The notes: generated by a model not told the origin, from the sequence alone. A stretch of DNA of 64,000 bases from a gamma proteobacterium HIMB30 (GCA_000227525.2 AGIG01000028.1:496001-560000), one strand, 5' to 3'. Positions 8,918 through 17,614 are shown, counted from the stretch's first letter. Made by a program: numbers and translations.

Positions 8918-10432
8918 ATGCTAGACACCCTCATTCAAAAGATTTTATCGGCTCGTGTTTACGACGTCGCGATTGAAAGCCCCGTCCACCAAGCGCCTTT
9001 TTTGTCAAAACGGCTTGGTCGTCCTATTTTTTTGAAACGTGAAGATTTGCAACCCGTCTATTCGTTCAAATGTCGGGGTGCATACAACAAAATGGCAGGG
9101 ATTCCGAAAGAGATTCTCGAGAAGGGTGTGATCGCGGCGTCTGCTGGTAACCATGCCCAGGGTGTCGCGTTAGGTGCTCAGAAACTGAAGATCCCAGCAG
9201 TCATCGTGATGCCAACAACCACACCTGCAATCAAAGTCCGCTCTGTCAAAGCGCGAGGCGCTCAGGTGGTGCTTCATGGTGATAGTTTTGATGAAGCTTT
9301 CGCCAAAAGCCAAGAGTTGGTCGCTGAGTATGGATACACCTACCTGCATCCATTCGACGATCTTGAGGTCATCGCTGGCCAGGGAACTGTTGCCGTCGAA
9401 CTATTAAGACAAATGACTCGTCCAGTGGACGCGGTGTTTATTCCAGTCGGTGGCGGAGGTCTGGCTGCGGGCATGGCGGCCTACATCAAATATGTCCGCC
9501 CTGAAATCAAGGTCATCGCTGTTGAGCCAGAGGATGCAGCCTGCCTCGATGCTGCGATGAAGGCAAGCGAGCGCGTTGTGTTGCCGCAAGTCGGTTTGTT
9601 CGCCGATGGAGTCGCTGTTAAGCAGATTGGTGAAAACACTTTCAACGTTCTAAAAGATGCGTGTGATGAGGTGATCACCGTTACCACAGATGAAATCTGC
9701 GCTGCGGTGAAAGATGTGTTTGATGATGTGCGGAGCGTCAATGAGCCCGCCGGCGCACTCGCAGTCGCGGGCTTGAAAAAATATGCGGAGCGAGAGGGTG
9801 CTGGCGAAGCGCTCGTTGCAGTGCTTTCAGGCGCCAACGTGAATTTCGATCGAATTCGCCATGTTGCGGAGCGGGCGGAAGTCGGTGAGAAGCGCGAGGC
9901 CATTTTGGCTGTGACCATTCCTGAGCGTCCCGGTGCATTTAAAGCGTTTTGTGAGCAAATTGGTCACCGAAACATTACCGAATTCAATTATCGGTTCGCT
10001 GACGAAAATGAGGCTCATATCTTTGTTGGTGTAACAACAGATCCAACAACCGATGATCGAACACAATTGGTTGATCGGCTGAACGCAGCAGATCTTCCCG
10101 TGGTCGATATGACTGATAACGAGCTGGCGAAGCTCCACATCCGCCATATGGTCGGAGGTCGAAGTCCCGAAGCAGGGTCTGAATTGGTGTTTCGTTTCGA
10201 ATTTCCAGAGCGGCCGGGAGCATTGTTGAAGTTTTTGAATAAAATCGGTTCGCGCTGGAATATCTCGGCCTTTCATTACCGAAATCATGGTGCCGCCTAT
10301 GGACGAGTGCTCGTGTCAATGCAAGCAAGGTTGTCAGAGCGTGATGAGCTGTCGAGTTATTTTGACGACATCGGGTACACGTATTTTGATGAGACAGAAA
10401 ATCCGGCAGTTAGCCTCTTTATGAAAGGTTGA
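8918..10432 (+). CDS. ilvA: Threonine ammonia-lyase (threonine deaminase), biosynthetic
   Basis: PLP enzyme converting threonine to 2-oxobutanoate, the entry to isoleucine synthesis. 504 residues, the long biosynthetic form. The PLP lysine is in YSFKCRGAYNK, the phosphate-binding loop is VGGGGLAAG, and ASAGNHAQGVA is the substrate loop. Two ACT-like regulatory domains follow, each beginning with an (I/F)PERPGA(F/L) motif (VTIPERPGAFKAF and FEFPERPGALLKF), the site of feedback control by isoleucine and valine. The pair ilvA/rpiA in divergent orientation is common in gammaproteobacteria. GGAATTCTC before the ATG serves as a modest ribosome-binding site; a TATGAT/GATAAT -10-like stretch lies near 8888-8895. 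Confidence 0.97.
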   Translation: MLDTLIQKILSARVYDVAIESPVHQAPFLSKRLGRPIFLKREDLQPVYSFKCRGAYNKMAGIPKEILEKGVIAASAGNHAQGVALGAQKLKIPAVIVMPTTTPAIKVRSVKARGAQVVLHGDSFDEAFAKSQELVAEYGYTYLHPFDDLEVIAGQGTVAVELLRQMTRPVDAVFIPVGGGGLAAGMAAYIKYVRPEIKVIAVEPEDAACLDAAMKASERVVLPQVGLFADGVAVKQIGENTFNVLKDACDEVITVTTDEICAAVKDVFDDVRSVNEPAGALAVAGLKKYAEREGAGEALVAVLSGANVNFDRIRHVAERAEVGEKREAILAVTIPERPGAFKAFCEQIGHRNITEFNYRFADENEAHIFVGVTTDPTTDDRTQLVDRLNAADLPVVDMTDNELAKLHIRHMVGGRSPEAGSELVFRFEFPERPGALLKFLNKIGSRWNISAFHYRNHGAAYGRVLVSMQARLSERDELSSYFDDIGYTYFDETENPAVSLFMKG

Positions 10433-10459
10433 TTCTCATAAATTGTCTTAACTCACTAT

Positions 10460-10492
10460 AAAAGTTGACTTTTTTATTTTTTGTCGTATTCT
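10460..10492 (+). promoter_or_regulatory. Sigma-70-type promoter for the 30-aa peptide gene
   Basis: TTGACT (10465-10470) and TATTCT (10487-10492) are separated by 16 bases of T-rich DNA, a good housekeeping promoter. Transcription would start near 10499, about 20 bases before the ATG at 10521. The -35 box is embedded in the short palindrome AAAAGTTGACTTTT (10460-10473), which with the following T-run could instead help end the ilvA transcript. Confidence 0.5.
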
Positions 10493-10520
10493 GCACGAAA
10501 TTTAGACAGGTGCAGGAAGC

Positions 10521-10613
10521 ATGAATCGTCGCAATCCACTCCGAATGCTTATGGTGATTGGTGGCCTCATTTTAGCTGTCACTGTTGCGCATAGCGCAAT
10601 TATCGGCGGATAA
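10521..10613 (+). CDS. 30-aa hydrophobic peptide, unrecognised
   Basis: ATG 10521 to TAA 10611-10613 encodes a 30-residue peptide: a basic head (MNRRNPLRML) followed by one hydrophobic span (MVIGGLILAVTVAHSAIIGG). This is the composition of a single-pass membrane microprotein inserted with its N-terminus in the cytoplasm. AGGAAGC directly precedes the ATG, and a plausible promoter lies upstream (10465-10492). It is downstream of ilvA and its last 14 bases overlap the 3' end of the convergent ygfA gene. I do not recognise a family. It could be a real small membrane protein or a fortuitous frame. Confidence 0.5.
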   Translation: MNRRNPLRMLMVIGGLILAVTVAHSAIIGG

Positions 10614-11154
10614 ATCCGTCTTCTGTGACAATCCAGTCGAACGCCTGATCCCACGGGTCTGGCTCAAAACTCGCTTCTTGTGCGGTAAACGCGACGCCGA
10701 TACGGAGCGGTGCGTGGGGTTCACAATGTTCCAAAGCGCGATCATAGAAGCCGCCGCCCATTCCTAACCGGTAACCGCGTTGGTCAAATCCACTGCAAGG
10801 CATGATCAGCCAATCGAGTGCGCCAAAATCAATGGTCTCTTCCTTTGACGATGTCACAATCCCGAAAGCTCCCTCGGTGACTTGCTCTTGGTGGTCTAGG
10901 GCAGCCATTTCCATTGTTGTTTTCGACAGGATTCGCGGAACATAAAGCCGGTGGGCTGATGCCAGGATTTGATGATGAAGCCACTGCAAGTCGACTTCGG
11001 ATCCAAACGCCATGTACGAGCCAATTTGCAGGGTGTCTGTGGGAAGCGCGGAGAGCAAATGCTCACTGATCGAGAGACTAAGTTCTCGGCGAGTTTCGTT
11101 CGAAAGACGATTCCGTCGTTCGAGCAATTGATCTCGTAGCATCTCTTTAGACAT
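10600..11154 (-). CDS. ygfA: 5-formyltetrahydrofolate cyclo-ligase
   Basis: Converts 5-formyltetrahydrofolate to 5,10-methenyltetrahydrofolate with ATP, keeping the folate pool usable. 184 residues. N-terminal KEMLRDQLLERRNRLS and the C-terminal signature CSGFDQRGYRLGMGGGFYDRAL (ATP/folate-binding loop) identify the family. The start is ATG 11154 rather than the adjacent upstream TTG. It lies directly behind the 6S RNA gene, the arrangement known in E. coli and pseudomonads (ssrS-ygfA), where the long 6S precursor reads into ygfA. Confidence 0.95.
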   Translation of the reverse strand: MSKEMLRDQLLERRNRLSNETRRELSLSISEHLLSALPTDTLQIGSYMAFGSEVDLQWLHHQILASAHRLYVPRILSKTTMEMAALDHQEQVTEGAFGIVTSSKEETIDFGALDWLIMPCSGFDQRGYRLGMGGGFYDRALEHCEPHAPLRIGVAFTAQEASFEPDPWDQAFDWIVTEDGFIRR

Positions 11155-11157
11155 CAA

Positions 11158-11330
11158 AGACCCAAGTTGCCGCTGTCAGTTTGGCCCTTGAACCCAATGG
11201 TTCAAGGCGGGAAACGCAAACACACATTAGGCTTTCCGTCGACGGACCTGCGCACCGTGTGTTGTGTGCTTCCCTGGAATAAGATTATCGGCTCAGGGAC
11301 ATCACCGACTGGCGAACAACCCAGGAGCTC
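11158..11330 (-). ncRNA. ssrS: 6S RNA
   Basis: The minus strand between zapA and ygfA contains the hallmarks of 6S RNA, the regulator that binds sigma-70 RNA polymerase by mimicking an open promoter. Near the 5' side is GTTCGCCAGTCGG and CCCTGAGCCGATAA, almost as in E. coli, and near the 3' side is CCTTGAACC followed by GGTTCAAGG, the conserved closing hairpin. The ends pair as CCTGGGTTG (11325-11317) with CAACTTGGG (11169-11161), with some G-U pairs. Context zapA-ssrS-ygfA is the conserved one. Ends are approximate to about ten bases. Confidence 0.92.
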
Positions 11331-11338
11331 GGAGTATA

Positions 11339-11635
11339 TCAGCCTGCTTCGGTCTCAGACAGTCGTTCAAGTGTTGTGCCGATGCGATCAGCAAGCCGCT
11401 TCAGTTCTTGGTCTTGTCCTGTGGTTTCGCCGGTCAAGTGTTCGTGAGCGATATTTAGTGCGGCCATCACAGCCAGTCGCTCGAGGGCACTGTTTCCGGT
11501 TTTTTCCTGAATCTCGCGCATTTTGTGGTCTACGAATTCTGCCGCTGCTTCGAGCTCATGTTCTTGGCCCGCTGGACACGCGACTGGAAATTCTCGTCCT
11601 AGAATCTGAACGCGTACGGTTGCGATTTCGGTCAT
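11339..11635 (-). CDS. zapA: Cell division protein ZapA
   Basis: Small cytoplasmic protein that bundles FtsZ filaments at the division site. 98 residues, with the N-terminal beta segment VRVQILGREFPVACP and a long C-terminal helix (LERLAVMAALNIAHEHL onwards) forming the tetramer coiled coil. The ATG overlaps the upstream ZapB-like gene by four bases. The 6S RNA gene begins immediately downstream. Confidence 0.93.
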   Translation of the reverse strand: MTEIATVRVQILGREFPVACPAGQEHELEAAAEFVDHKMREIQEKTGNSALERLAVMAALNIAHEHLTGETTGQDQELKRLADRIGTTLERLSETEAG

Positions 11636-11838
11636 GACAGCACCTCGTAGTTTTTGAGCCGCCCAAGGACAGCATCGATGTGCTGCCGTGCTTCGTCGCG
11701 TTGTTTCAACAATTCTGCCCGTGCACGCTTTAGCTCCACCTGTTGCTTCCGCAAGTGGCGGTTCTCCTGATTGAGACGTTCTGAAAGTTGGATCAGTTTC
11801 TCAACTTGCTGTTCCAACTCTTGCAAATCATTATGCAT
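11632..11838 (-). CDS. TIGR02449-type coiled-coil protein (ZapB-like)
   Basis: 68 residues, almost entirely heptad-patterned helix (LQELEQQVEKLIQLSERLNQ and onward), no cysteines and no membrane span. Proteins of this size upstream of zapA in pseudomonads are placed in family TIGR02449 and resemble the FtsZ-ring partner ZapB. A role with ZapA in division is an inference from the coupling (four-base overlap) and coiled-coil shape. Confidence 0.8.
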   Translation of the reverse strand: MHNDLQELEQQVEKLIQLSERLNQENRHLRKQQVELKRARAELLKQRDEARQHIDAVLGRLKNYEVLS

Positions 11839-11928
11839 TTAGGTTTCCCGATAACACTCGCGCATCATACGTCTGCTCACTCGTCGGCACAACAGACGTG
11901 ATACGATTAATGACTTAGGAGGTGCTCG

Positions 11929-12492
11929 GTGATCACAGAGTTATATCGTCCGATAGACGATTGGTTAGTCGACCAGAATTGCGATATTCGGGCGTCAGAA
12001 GTCCAGGGGTTACTTGCGGGTTTAATGGCTGCCAATATCCAAGTGAAGCCCGATGAATACGTTGCTCGCTTAGCCGAATATGCGGATCTTCAGCCGGGTG
12101 CCATCACCCAAATTGCGAGCATGCTTGAGACCCTTTTTGGGAGTCTTCACGAAAGCTGGAACGGGATCGGTCTGGACTTTGAAATGTTGTTGCCTGAAGA
12201 CGACGAGCTCATTGAAGAGCGAGCTGATGCGCTGGGAGCTTGGTGCGAGTCCTTTCTGGCGGGTCTTGGTTTGTCCGGTGAACTATCAAAGGAGCGAAAA
12301 CTGTCTGAAGACGTTCGCCAAGCGTTAGAGGATTTGTCCGAAATCGCAAGAATCGAAGCGGATGGTGATGATGAATCCCTTGAAAAAGCGTTTGCCGACG
12401 TCAGTGAACACGTAAGATTGGCATCGCTTCTGATCGCTACCGAGCTCCGCGGCGACCAAAATGACGCATCGAATGAGCCAGTCGTTCATTAA
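11929..12492 (+). CDS. ygfB: UPF0149 family protein YgfB
   Basis: 187 residues of acidic, helical UPF0149 fold; SEVQGLLAGLMAAN near residue 23 and the LGAWCESFLAGLGLSG stretch are typical. The family has no catalytic motif. In Pseudomonas aeruginosa a homologue has been reported to influence expression of ampDh3 and beta-lactam resistance. GTG 11929 is chosen because GGAGG sits six bases before it. It heads the ygfB-pepP-ubiH-ubi run, a very conserved order. Confidence 0.9.
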   Translation: MITELYRPIDDWLVDQNCDIRASEVQGLLAGLMAANIQVKPDEYVARLAEYADLQPGAITQIASMLETLFGSLHESWNGIGLDFEMLLPEDDELIEERADALGAWCESFLAGLGLSGELSKERKLSEDVRQALEDLSEIARIEADGDDESLEKAFADVSEHVRLASLLIATELRGDQNDASNEPVVH

Positions 12493-12503
12493 GTGAGTAC
12501 GTG

Positions 12504-13796
12504 ATGTTTTCTTTGTATGTTTATCAGCAGCGACGCGACCGTCTAAAGGCATTGATGCCTGATAAATCGCTTGCGATTATCTCGGCGGCACATGAGATCG
12601 TTCGAAATCGGGATGCCGAGTACCCTTTTCGACAGTCGAGCGATTTCTGGTATTTAACCGGATTCACTGAGCCTGATGCGGTCCTTATGATCGGTCCGAA
12701 TCAGCCAGATCGCTTATTTGTGCGACCTAAAAATCCCGATCAGGAGGTTTGGACCGGCCGGCGACTGGGGCCTGAGAACGTAGAGACTCAGTTAGGTATC
12801 GATGAGGGATTTCCAATTGATGCGCTCGATGCGGAACTTGGGCGCTTGTTAATGGATGTTGTTTGGCTTGAGTATCCATTTCAGTGCATGCAATCGTCAG
12901 CGATCGTGGACCAAGCGATTAAATCGAAGAGTATCAAGTCGAGACGCCAGGACTTGTTATCGCATCGTGCCGATTTATCTCGTCATTTGCATCAGGCGCG
13001 TCTCATCAAGTCTGATGAAGAAATTACTGCAATGCGTGAGGCGGGACGGATTTCTGCATTAGGTCACGTCGCTGCAATGCAGGCATGCCAGCCGGGTATG
13101 ACTGAAGATCAATTGGCATCCATCGTTGAGCATTGTTTCCGAATGGAGGGCTCCCCTGCAGTCGCTTATCAGACCATCGTTGGCGGTGGTGACAATGCAT
13201 GTATTTTACATTATATCGATCGCTCCGATCGATTGCAGGATGGTGACCTGGTGCTGATTGATGCCGGTTGCGAAGTCCATGGATATGCGGGTGACATTAC
13301 TCGTACTTTTCCGATTAACGGTTCATTCTCGAGCGCACAAGCTGAGTTGTACGACGTGGTATTGGGCGCACAGGCTGAGGCGATTCAGACCATGGTTGTC
13401 GGGAATTCGATCAAACAATTTCACGAGGCTGCCCTCCGCAGACTCACTGAAGGTTTGATCGACCTCAACATCATTGAGGGTTCTGTTGAATCTGCACTGG
13501 AAGAGAAGCGATATCTTCCATATTACATGCACGGGACAGGACATTTTCTAGGCCTCGATGTGCATGATGTTGGCGCTTATGAGGATGACGGCCAGCCTGT
13601 TCGGTTGTCTGAAGGCATGGTGATTACATGTGAGCCAGGCCTATACATCGATCAACGATCCGATGCCCCTGAACGATATCGCGGGATTGGCATCCGCATT
13701 GAAGATGATGTTCTGATTACCAAACAAGGCCCCGAGATTTTGACATCAAATGTGCCAAAAGAGCGGTCTGACATCGAAACCCTTATGCGAGGCTAA
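12504..13796 (+). CDS. pepP: Xaa-Pro aminopeptidase
   Basis: Removes N-terminal residues that precede proline. 430 residues with an N-terminal AMP_N domain (from residue ~3, QQRRDRLKALM) and a C-terminal pita-bread metallopeptidase domain. Dinuclear manganese ligands appear in LVLIDAGCEVHGYAGDITRTF (two Asp), HGTGHFLGLDVHD (His), ITCEPGLY (Glu) and GIGIRIEDD (Glu). The start is ATG 12504, next to an alternative GTG at 12501. Confidence 0.96.
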   Translation: MFSLYVYQQRRDRLKALMPDKSLAIISAAHEIVRNRDAEYPFRQSSDFWYLTGFTEPDAVLMIGPNQPDRLFVRPKNPDQEVWTGRRLGPENVETQLGIDEGFPIDALDAELGRLLMDVVWLEYPFQCMQSSAIVDQAIKSKSIKSRRQDLLSHRADLSRHLHQARLIKSDEEITAMREAGRISALGHVAAMQACQPGMTEDQLASIVEHCFRMEGSPAVAYQTIVGGGDNACILHYIDRSDRLQDGDLVLIDAGCEVHGYAGDITRTFPINGSFSSAQAELYDVVLGAQAEAIQTMVVGNSIKQFHEAALRRLTEGLIDLNIIEGSVESALEEKRYLPYYMHGTGHFLGLDVHDVGAYEDDGQPVRLSEGMVITCEPGLYIDQRSDAPERYRGIGIRIEDDVLITKQGPEILTSNVPKERSDIETLMRG

Positions 13797-13798
13797 TC

Positions 13799-14902
13799 GT
13801 GGAAGTGAGTGTCATCGGTGGCGGACCGATAGGGATGATCGCGGCACGCGCGTTGCTCGATGATGGACATCAAGTTCGCTTGTTTGATCCCTCAATCAAC
13901 AAGCCGACGATGTCGCTTGCCCTCGCGGAGTCCACGCTCCTTTTACTCGAGCGTACGGGCGTAGACCTTGAGGCAGGCGAAGACCTCACCGAAATCCTTG
14001 TGAACGAGAAAGGATTACCAGGCTCCATCTTGTTGCAAGCAGCCGAGTGTGGATATCCGCGATTCGGTCGGGTCATCTGCTCACAAGCCCTTGAAAGCGC
14101 TGTGGCACGGCATGTATCAGACAACGTTGAACCGACCGCTGTTGAGACGATCCATGCGCGAAGTGCGCGAGCGAATCCTCGTGTTCAGCTGGCGACCAGC
14201 GAAGAAGTCAATCCAGACCTTGTGATTCTGGCTGATGGTGGCCGTAGTCATCTCACCGAGATGTTGGGGTTGACGGCGCACTATAGACCCTTTGGTCGTT
14301 CCGCAATTTTAGGCCGTATTCGTGTCAGCGCGCCGAAGAAAGGGCGTGCCTATGAGCGCTTCGTCGGTACGGGACCATTGGCATTGTTACCCATCGAGCC
14401 AGATATCTACGGATTTGTCTGGTCTCTCAGTCCAACTCACGCTGAGCAATTTCAGCGATCGTCTACTGCACTGATTGAAGCGCTAAGGGATGCGATGCCT
14501 GACGAGCTTGGGTCAATTGAACTTGCGACTGATCCTCTGGTAATTCCATTGATCGAACGATGGATTGATCAGCCCTATCGTCCAGGCATTGTGTTGATCG
14601 GTAATGGTGCGCAGACGATTCATCCGGTTGCAGGCCAGGGCTTGAATCTTGCGCTTCGCGGGGTGATGCAAATCACCGCTGAACTCAAGCACTCAGATCC
14701 TGACACTGCGATTCGAAGGGCCTTTGCCAATTGGAAGCCGAATCGGGACAAAACACGACTGGCCTCCTCCAGTCTCGAGGCATTATTTGATCGTGATCTG
14801 TTACCACGAAAAATTTTGACCAGTCTCGGTATGGCGGCCGCTGACCAAAGTCCGTGGCTGAAGACTAAAATTGCCGAGGCCGGTATGGGGATTGTGTCTT
14901 GA
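13799..14902 (+). CDS. ubiH: UbiH-type FAD-dependent ubiquinone hydroxylase
   Basis: Flavoprotein monooxygenase that adds a ring hydroxyl in ubiquinone synthesis at the membrane. 367 residues. FAD motifs: IGGGPIGMIAARAL at the N-terminus (GxGxxG type), the middle DG-type segment LVILADGGRS, and NGAQTIHPVAGQGLNLALRG (the GD-type motif, here with GN in place of GD). The position directly after pepP is that of ubiH in E. coli and pseudomonads. The sequence is quite divergent, so the exact ring position hydroxylated is uncertain. GTG start two bases after the pepP stop. Confidence 0.85.
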   Translation: MEVSVIGGGPIGMIAARALLDDGHQVRLFDPSINKPTMSLALAESTLLLLERTGVDLEAGEDLTEILVNEKGLPGSILLQAAECGYPRFGRVICSQALESAVARHVSDNVEPTAVETIHARSARANPRVQLATSEEVNPDLVILADGGRSHLTEMLGLTAHYRPFGRSAILGRIRVSAPKKGRAYERFVGTGPLALLPIEPDIYGFVWSLSPTHAEQFQRSSTALIEALRDAMPDELGSIELATDPLVIPLIERWIDQPYRPGIVLIGNGAQTIHPVAGQGLNLALRGVMQITAELKHSDPDTAIRRAFANWKPNRDKTRLASSSLEALFDRDLLPRKILTSLGMAAADQSPWLKTKIAEAGMGIVS

Positions 14903-16020
14903 AAACCGCGGTGATCGGTGCAGGTTCAATTGGTTTGGCGGCAGCATTGGTGTGTCAGAAAGCAGGACATTCCGTCACCCTCTTCGATCCACAGGGATTC
15001 GAGCAGAAGGCGTTGTCGGTGGAAGCCGATCCACGTGTTTGGGCGCTGGGGTCGCGATCAACTCAATTGCTCACAGAGCTTGGTGCGTGGGCACCTGATG
15101 AAAGACTCTGCGCCTATCAATCGATGCATGTGATTGACGCACGGAGTGATGCGCGAGTGACCTTTACCGAAACCGCCCTTGGTCATTTGGTTGAGGCAGA
15201 TTGGGTTCGCAATCAATTACTGTCACGGGTTGCTGAATCAGATATCGATTGTGTTTCGGAGCGCGTTGGGTCTGTTTCGCAACGAGGCGTGTTGACACTG
15301 CCAAAGAATGAGCTTGATGTTGATTTCGTGATCTTTGCCGAGGGACGCCAAGCACACACAGCGTTTGCCTCTGGTTTTGAAATTGTCGACGGTGGTTATC
15401 GACAGATGGCAGTCGTTGGGACATTGAGAAGCGAGCAACCGCATCATGGAGAGGCGTTTCAAATTTTCACTGACTGTGGCCCGCTAGCACTGCTGCCATT
15501 GCCCGATCGAGACGGTGAGCATCGTGTGAGCCTGGTTTGGTCGTTGGATCTCGACACCGCGGCTGAACTCAAAGAGTGTTCAGTCGAGACATTGTCTTCA
15601 ACGATCACTCAGACCAGTGAGTCGGTCCGAGGTGCCTTGAGTTTCGTCGATGAACCGATTTGGATTTCGTTGTCTCAGCAATCATTGACGCAGGATTCTC
15701 TCGGTTGTTTATTAGCCATTGGCGATACTGCACACGGTATTTTGCCGTTAGCAGGTCTTGGTGCGAACCTTGGATTTGCAGATGTGATTGCGTTACAACA
15801 GACCCTGGTAAGGGCTCCTTCAGCCGGTGGTGATCGCATTGCACGCACTGTTGCGCGTGAACGGCGTTTTGAGCAACGGACTGTTGCTATGGTGATGGGC
15901 CTTTTTTCCAACGTATTTCGGTCTGATCAGCCACTGCTGCAATTGGGCCGAAGTTTTGCATTACGAACAGCGGATCGTCATCCAACGATTCGATTGTTGA
16001 TTCAGGAGTTAGCCGGTTAA
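14899..16020 (+). CDS. UbiH/UbiF/VisC-family FAD-dependent hydroxylase
   Basis: Second flavin hydroxylase of the ubiquinone type, 373 residues. FAD fingerprint IGAGSIGLAAALVCQKAGH at the N-terminus, VDFVIFAEGRQAH in the middle and AIGDTAHGILPLAGLGANLGF (GD motif) near residue 275. The TTG start overlaps the previous stop (TTGA), indicating translational coupling. It could be UbiI or UbiF by position; which ring carbon it hydroxylates cannot be read from the sequence. Confidence 0.88.
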   Translation: MKTAVIGAGSIGLAAALVCQKAGHSVTLFDPQGFEQKALSVEADPRVWALGSRSTQLLTELGAWAPDERLCAYQSMHVIDARSDARVTFTETALGHLVEADWVRNQLLSRVAESDIDCVSERVGSVSQRGVLTLPKNELDVDFVIFAEGRQAHTAFASGFEIVDGGYRQMAVVGTLRSEQPHHGEAFQIFTDCGPLALLPLPDRDGEHRVSLVWSLDLDTAAELKECSVETLSSTITQTSESVRGALSFVDEPIWISLSQQSLTQDSLGCLLAIGDTAHGILPLAGLGANLGFADVIALQQTLVRAPSAGGDRIARTVARERRFEQRTVAMVMGLFSNVFRSDQPLLQLGRSFALRTADRHPTIRLLIQELAG

Positions 16021-16631
16021 TGTTCACAGGGATTGTTCAGGGCTTGGGTGAGGTCACTCAGATTCAGGATCACGCCGGAATTCGTCGTCTCCAGGTTCGA
16101 CTGCCAACTGGCCGCGACCAGGGGCTAGAAACGGGTGCATCTGTTGCAATCAATGGTGTTTGCTTGACCGTCGTCGGTTGGGATCAGCATGGTGTCGAAT
16201 TTGATGTGATTGATGAAACGCTGCGACTGACAAATCTCGGTGATTTGAAAGTTGGTCATGTTGTTAATGTGGAGCGTGCGGCTCGTTTTGGTGATGAAAT
16301 TGGTGGTCATGTGTTGTCCGGGCACATTCATGGGCGAGCTCAAGTGACCGAAGTGGTCGAAACTGACGCAAATCTCGCGGTGTGGTGGGCTGTTCCGGAC
16401 GCGCTGAAAAAGTACGTATTGCCAAAGGGCTATGTCTCACTGAATGGATGCTCGGTAACCGTCGGTGATACTGAGCGAGACGGCCAGTTGAGTATCCATT
16501 TGATTCCCGAAACCCGTGAATTAACAACTTTTGGTCGAGTCACGGTCGGTGACTCGTTGAATCTAGAAATTGATTCCCAAACCCAGGCGATCGTCGATAC
16601 TGTTGAGCGAGTATTGGAACAGCGATTGTGA
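16020..16631 (+). CDS. ribC: Riboflavin synthase, alpha subunit
   Basis: Last step of riboflavin synthesis: dismutation of two 6,7-dimethyl-8-ribityllumazine molecules. 203 residues with the tandem lumazine-binding repeat; begins MFTGIVQGLGEV and carries the repeat motifs GVCLTVV and GCSVTVGD (written as SLNGCSVTV in the second half). Named ribC in E. coli and ribE elsewhere. The start overlaps the previous stop by one base. Being coupled to two flavin enzymes is a sensible context. No FMN riboswitch precedes it. Confidence 0.95.
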   Translation: MFTGIVQGLGEVTQIQDHAGIRRLQVRLPTGRDQGLETGASVAINGVCLTVVGWDQHGVEFDVIDETLRLTNLGDLKVGHVVNVERAARFGDEIGGHVLSGHIHGRAQVTEVVETDANLAVWWAVPDALKKYVLPKGYVSLNGCSVTVGDTERDGQLSIHLIPETRELTTFGRVTVGDSLNLEIDSQTQAIVDTVERVLEQRL

Positions 16632-17614
16632 ATTTGTGGCAACAGGAGTTAGCCAACGGTGTGACAAGCTCCGAAGTGCTACTCACGCGTCTCGGGTTGG
16701 AGGCTACCCAAGTACTGGGTGTTGATCATCAGCCGGCCTTTTCAGTTCGGGTCCCTGAACCTTTTATCAAGCGAATGGTCCCTGGCGATCCGCATGACCC
16801 GTTGTTACGACAGGTGCTTTCGGTGAGTGAAGAACGCACCCCGACTCCGGGCTTTGTGGCTGATCCTTTGGATGAATTCGACTGTGTGTTACCTGGTGTC
16901 CTCCACAAGTATCGCTCGCGAGTTCTGCTGATTTATCGCGGTGGTTGTGCCATCAATTGCCGTTACTGTTTTCGGCGTCATTTTCCGTATCAAGAACAAA
17001 CACTGACTTCTAGAGATGTTGATTTGCTAATCAACTATTTGATCGAACACCCTGAAGTGAACGAAGTCATCTTGTCAGGCGGTGATCCTTTGATGGCGGA
17101 TGACTCCTCGATTCGGGATTTATTGTCGCGACTGGAATCGATACCCACGATCGCGCGCTTGCGCATCCACAGTCGGTTACCAGTGGTGATCCCGACTCGG
17201 ATCACCGATGCCCTTTGTGAAACGATTGCATCCACACGACTGCCTATTGTCATGGTTTTGCATATTAACCATGCCAATGAAATTGACGGGTCCGTGAAGT
17301 GTGCTGTCGATCGGTTAAGAGCAGTCTGCCGTTCAGTACTGAATCAAGCTGTGATTTTGCGTGGCGTCAATGACTCCGCAGAAAGTCTCATTACTCTGAG
17401 TGAACGGTTGTTCGAGGCGGGGATCGATCCGTATTATCTCAACGTATTGGATCGAGTTGCTGGGTCACATCACTTTGATGTGACTGACGAAGAAGTAGCC
17501 ACGCTCTATGAGGCGTTATTAGATGCACTTCCAGGATATCTCGTTCCGAAACTTGTGAGGGAAGTACCGGGCGTAGGGCACAAAATGCCATGGAGGGAGA
17601 CGGCACGCTTATGA
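16628..17614 (+). CDS. epmB: EF-P beta-lysylation protein EpmB (lysine 2,3-aminomutase type)
   Basis: Radical-SAM, PLP-dependent aminomutase that makes (R)-beta-lysine for modification of translation factor EF-P. 328 residues. The radical-SAM cysteines are C107, C111 and C114 in CAINCRYC, followed by FRRHFPYQ as in the family; LSGGDPL is the SAM-binding GGDP motif. Its partner EpmA (45487-46434) and target EF-P (44915-45490, with Lys34) are in this window but 28 kb away. GTG start overlaps ribC by four bases. Confidence 0.93.
   Translation: MNLWQQELANGVTSSEVLLTRLGLEATQVLGVDHQPAFSVRVPEPFIKRMVPGDPHDPLLRQVLSVSEERTPTPGFVADPLDEFDCVLPGVLHKYRSRVLLIYRGGCAINCRYCFRRHFPYQEQTLTSRDVDLLINYLIEHPEVNEVILSGGDPLMADDSSIRDLLSRLESIPTIARLRIHSRLPVVIPTRITDALCETIASTRLPIVMVLHINHANEIDGSVKCAVDRLRAVCRSVLNQAVILRGVNDSAESLITLSERLFEAGIDPYYLNVLDRVAGSHHFDVTDEEVATLYEALLDALPGYLVPKLVREVPGVGHKMPWRETARL

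Noticed and set aside
15900-16020. FMN riboswitch before riboflavin synthase
   Set aside because: The gene overlaps the upstream coding frame by one base, leaving no leader.
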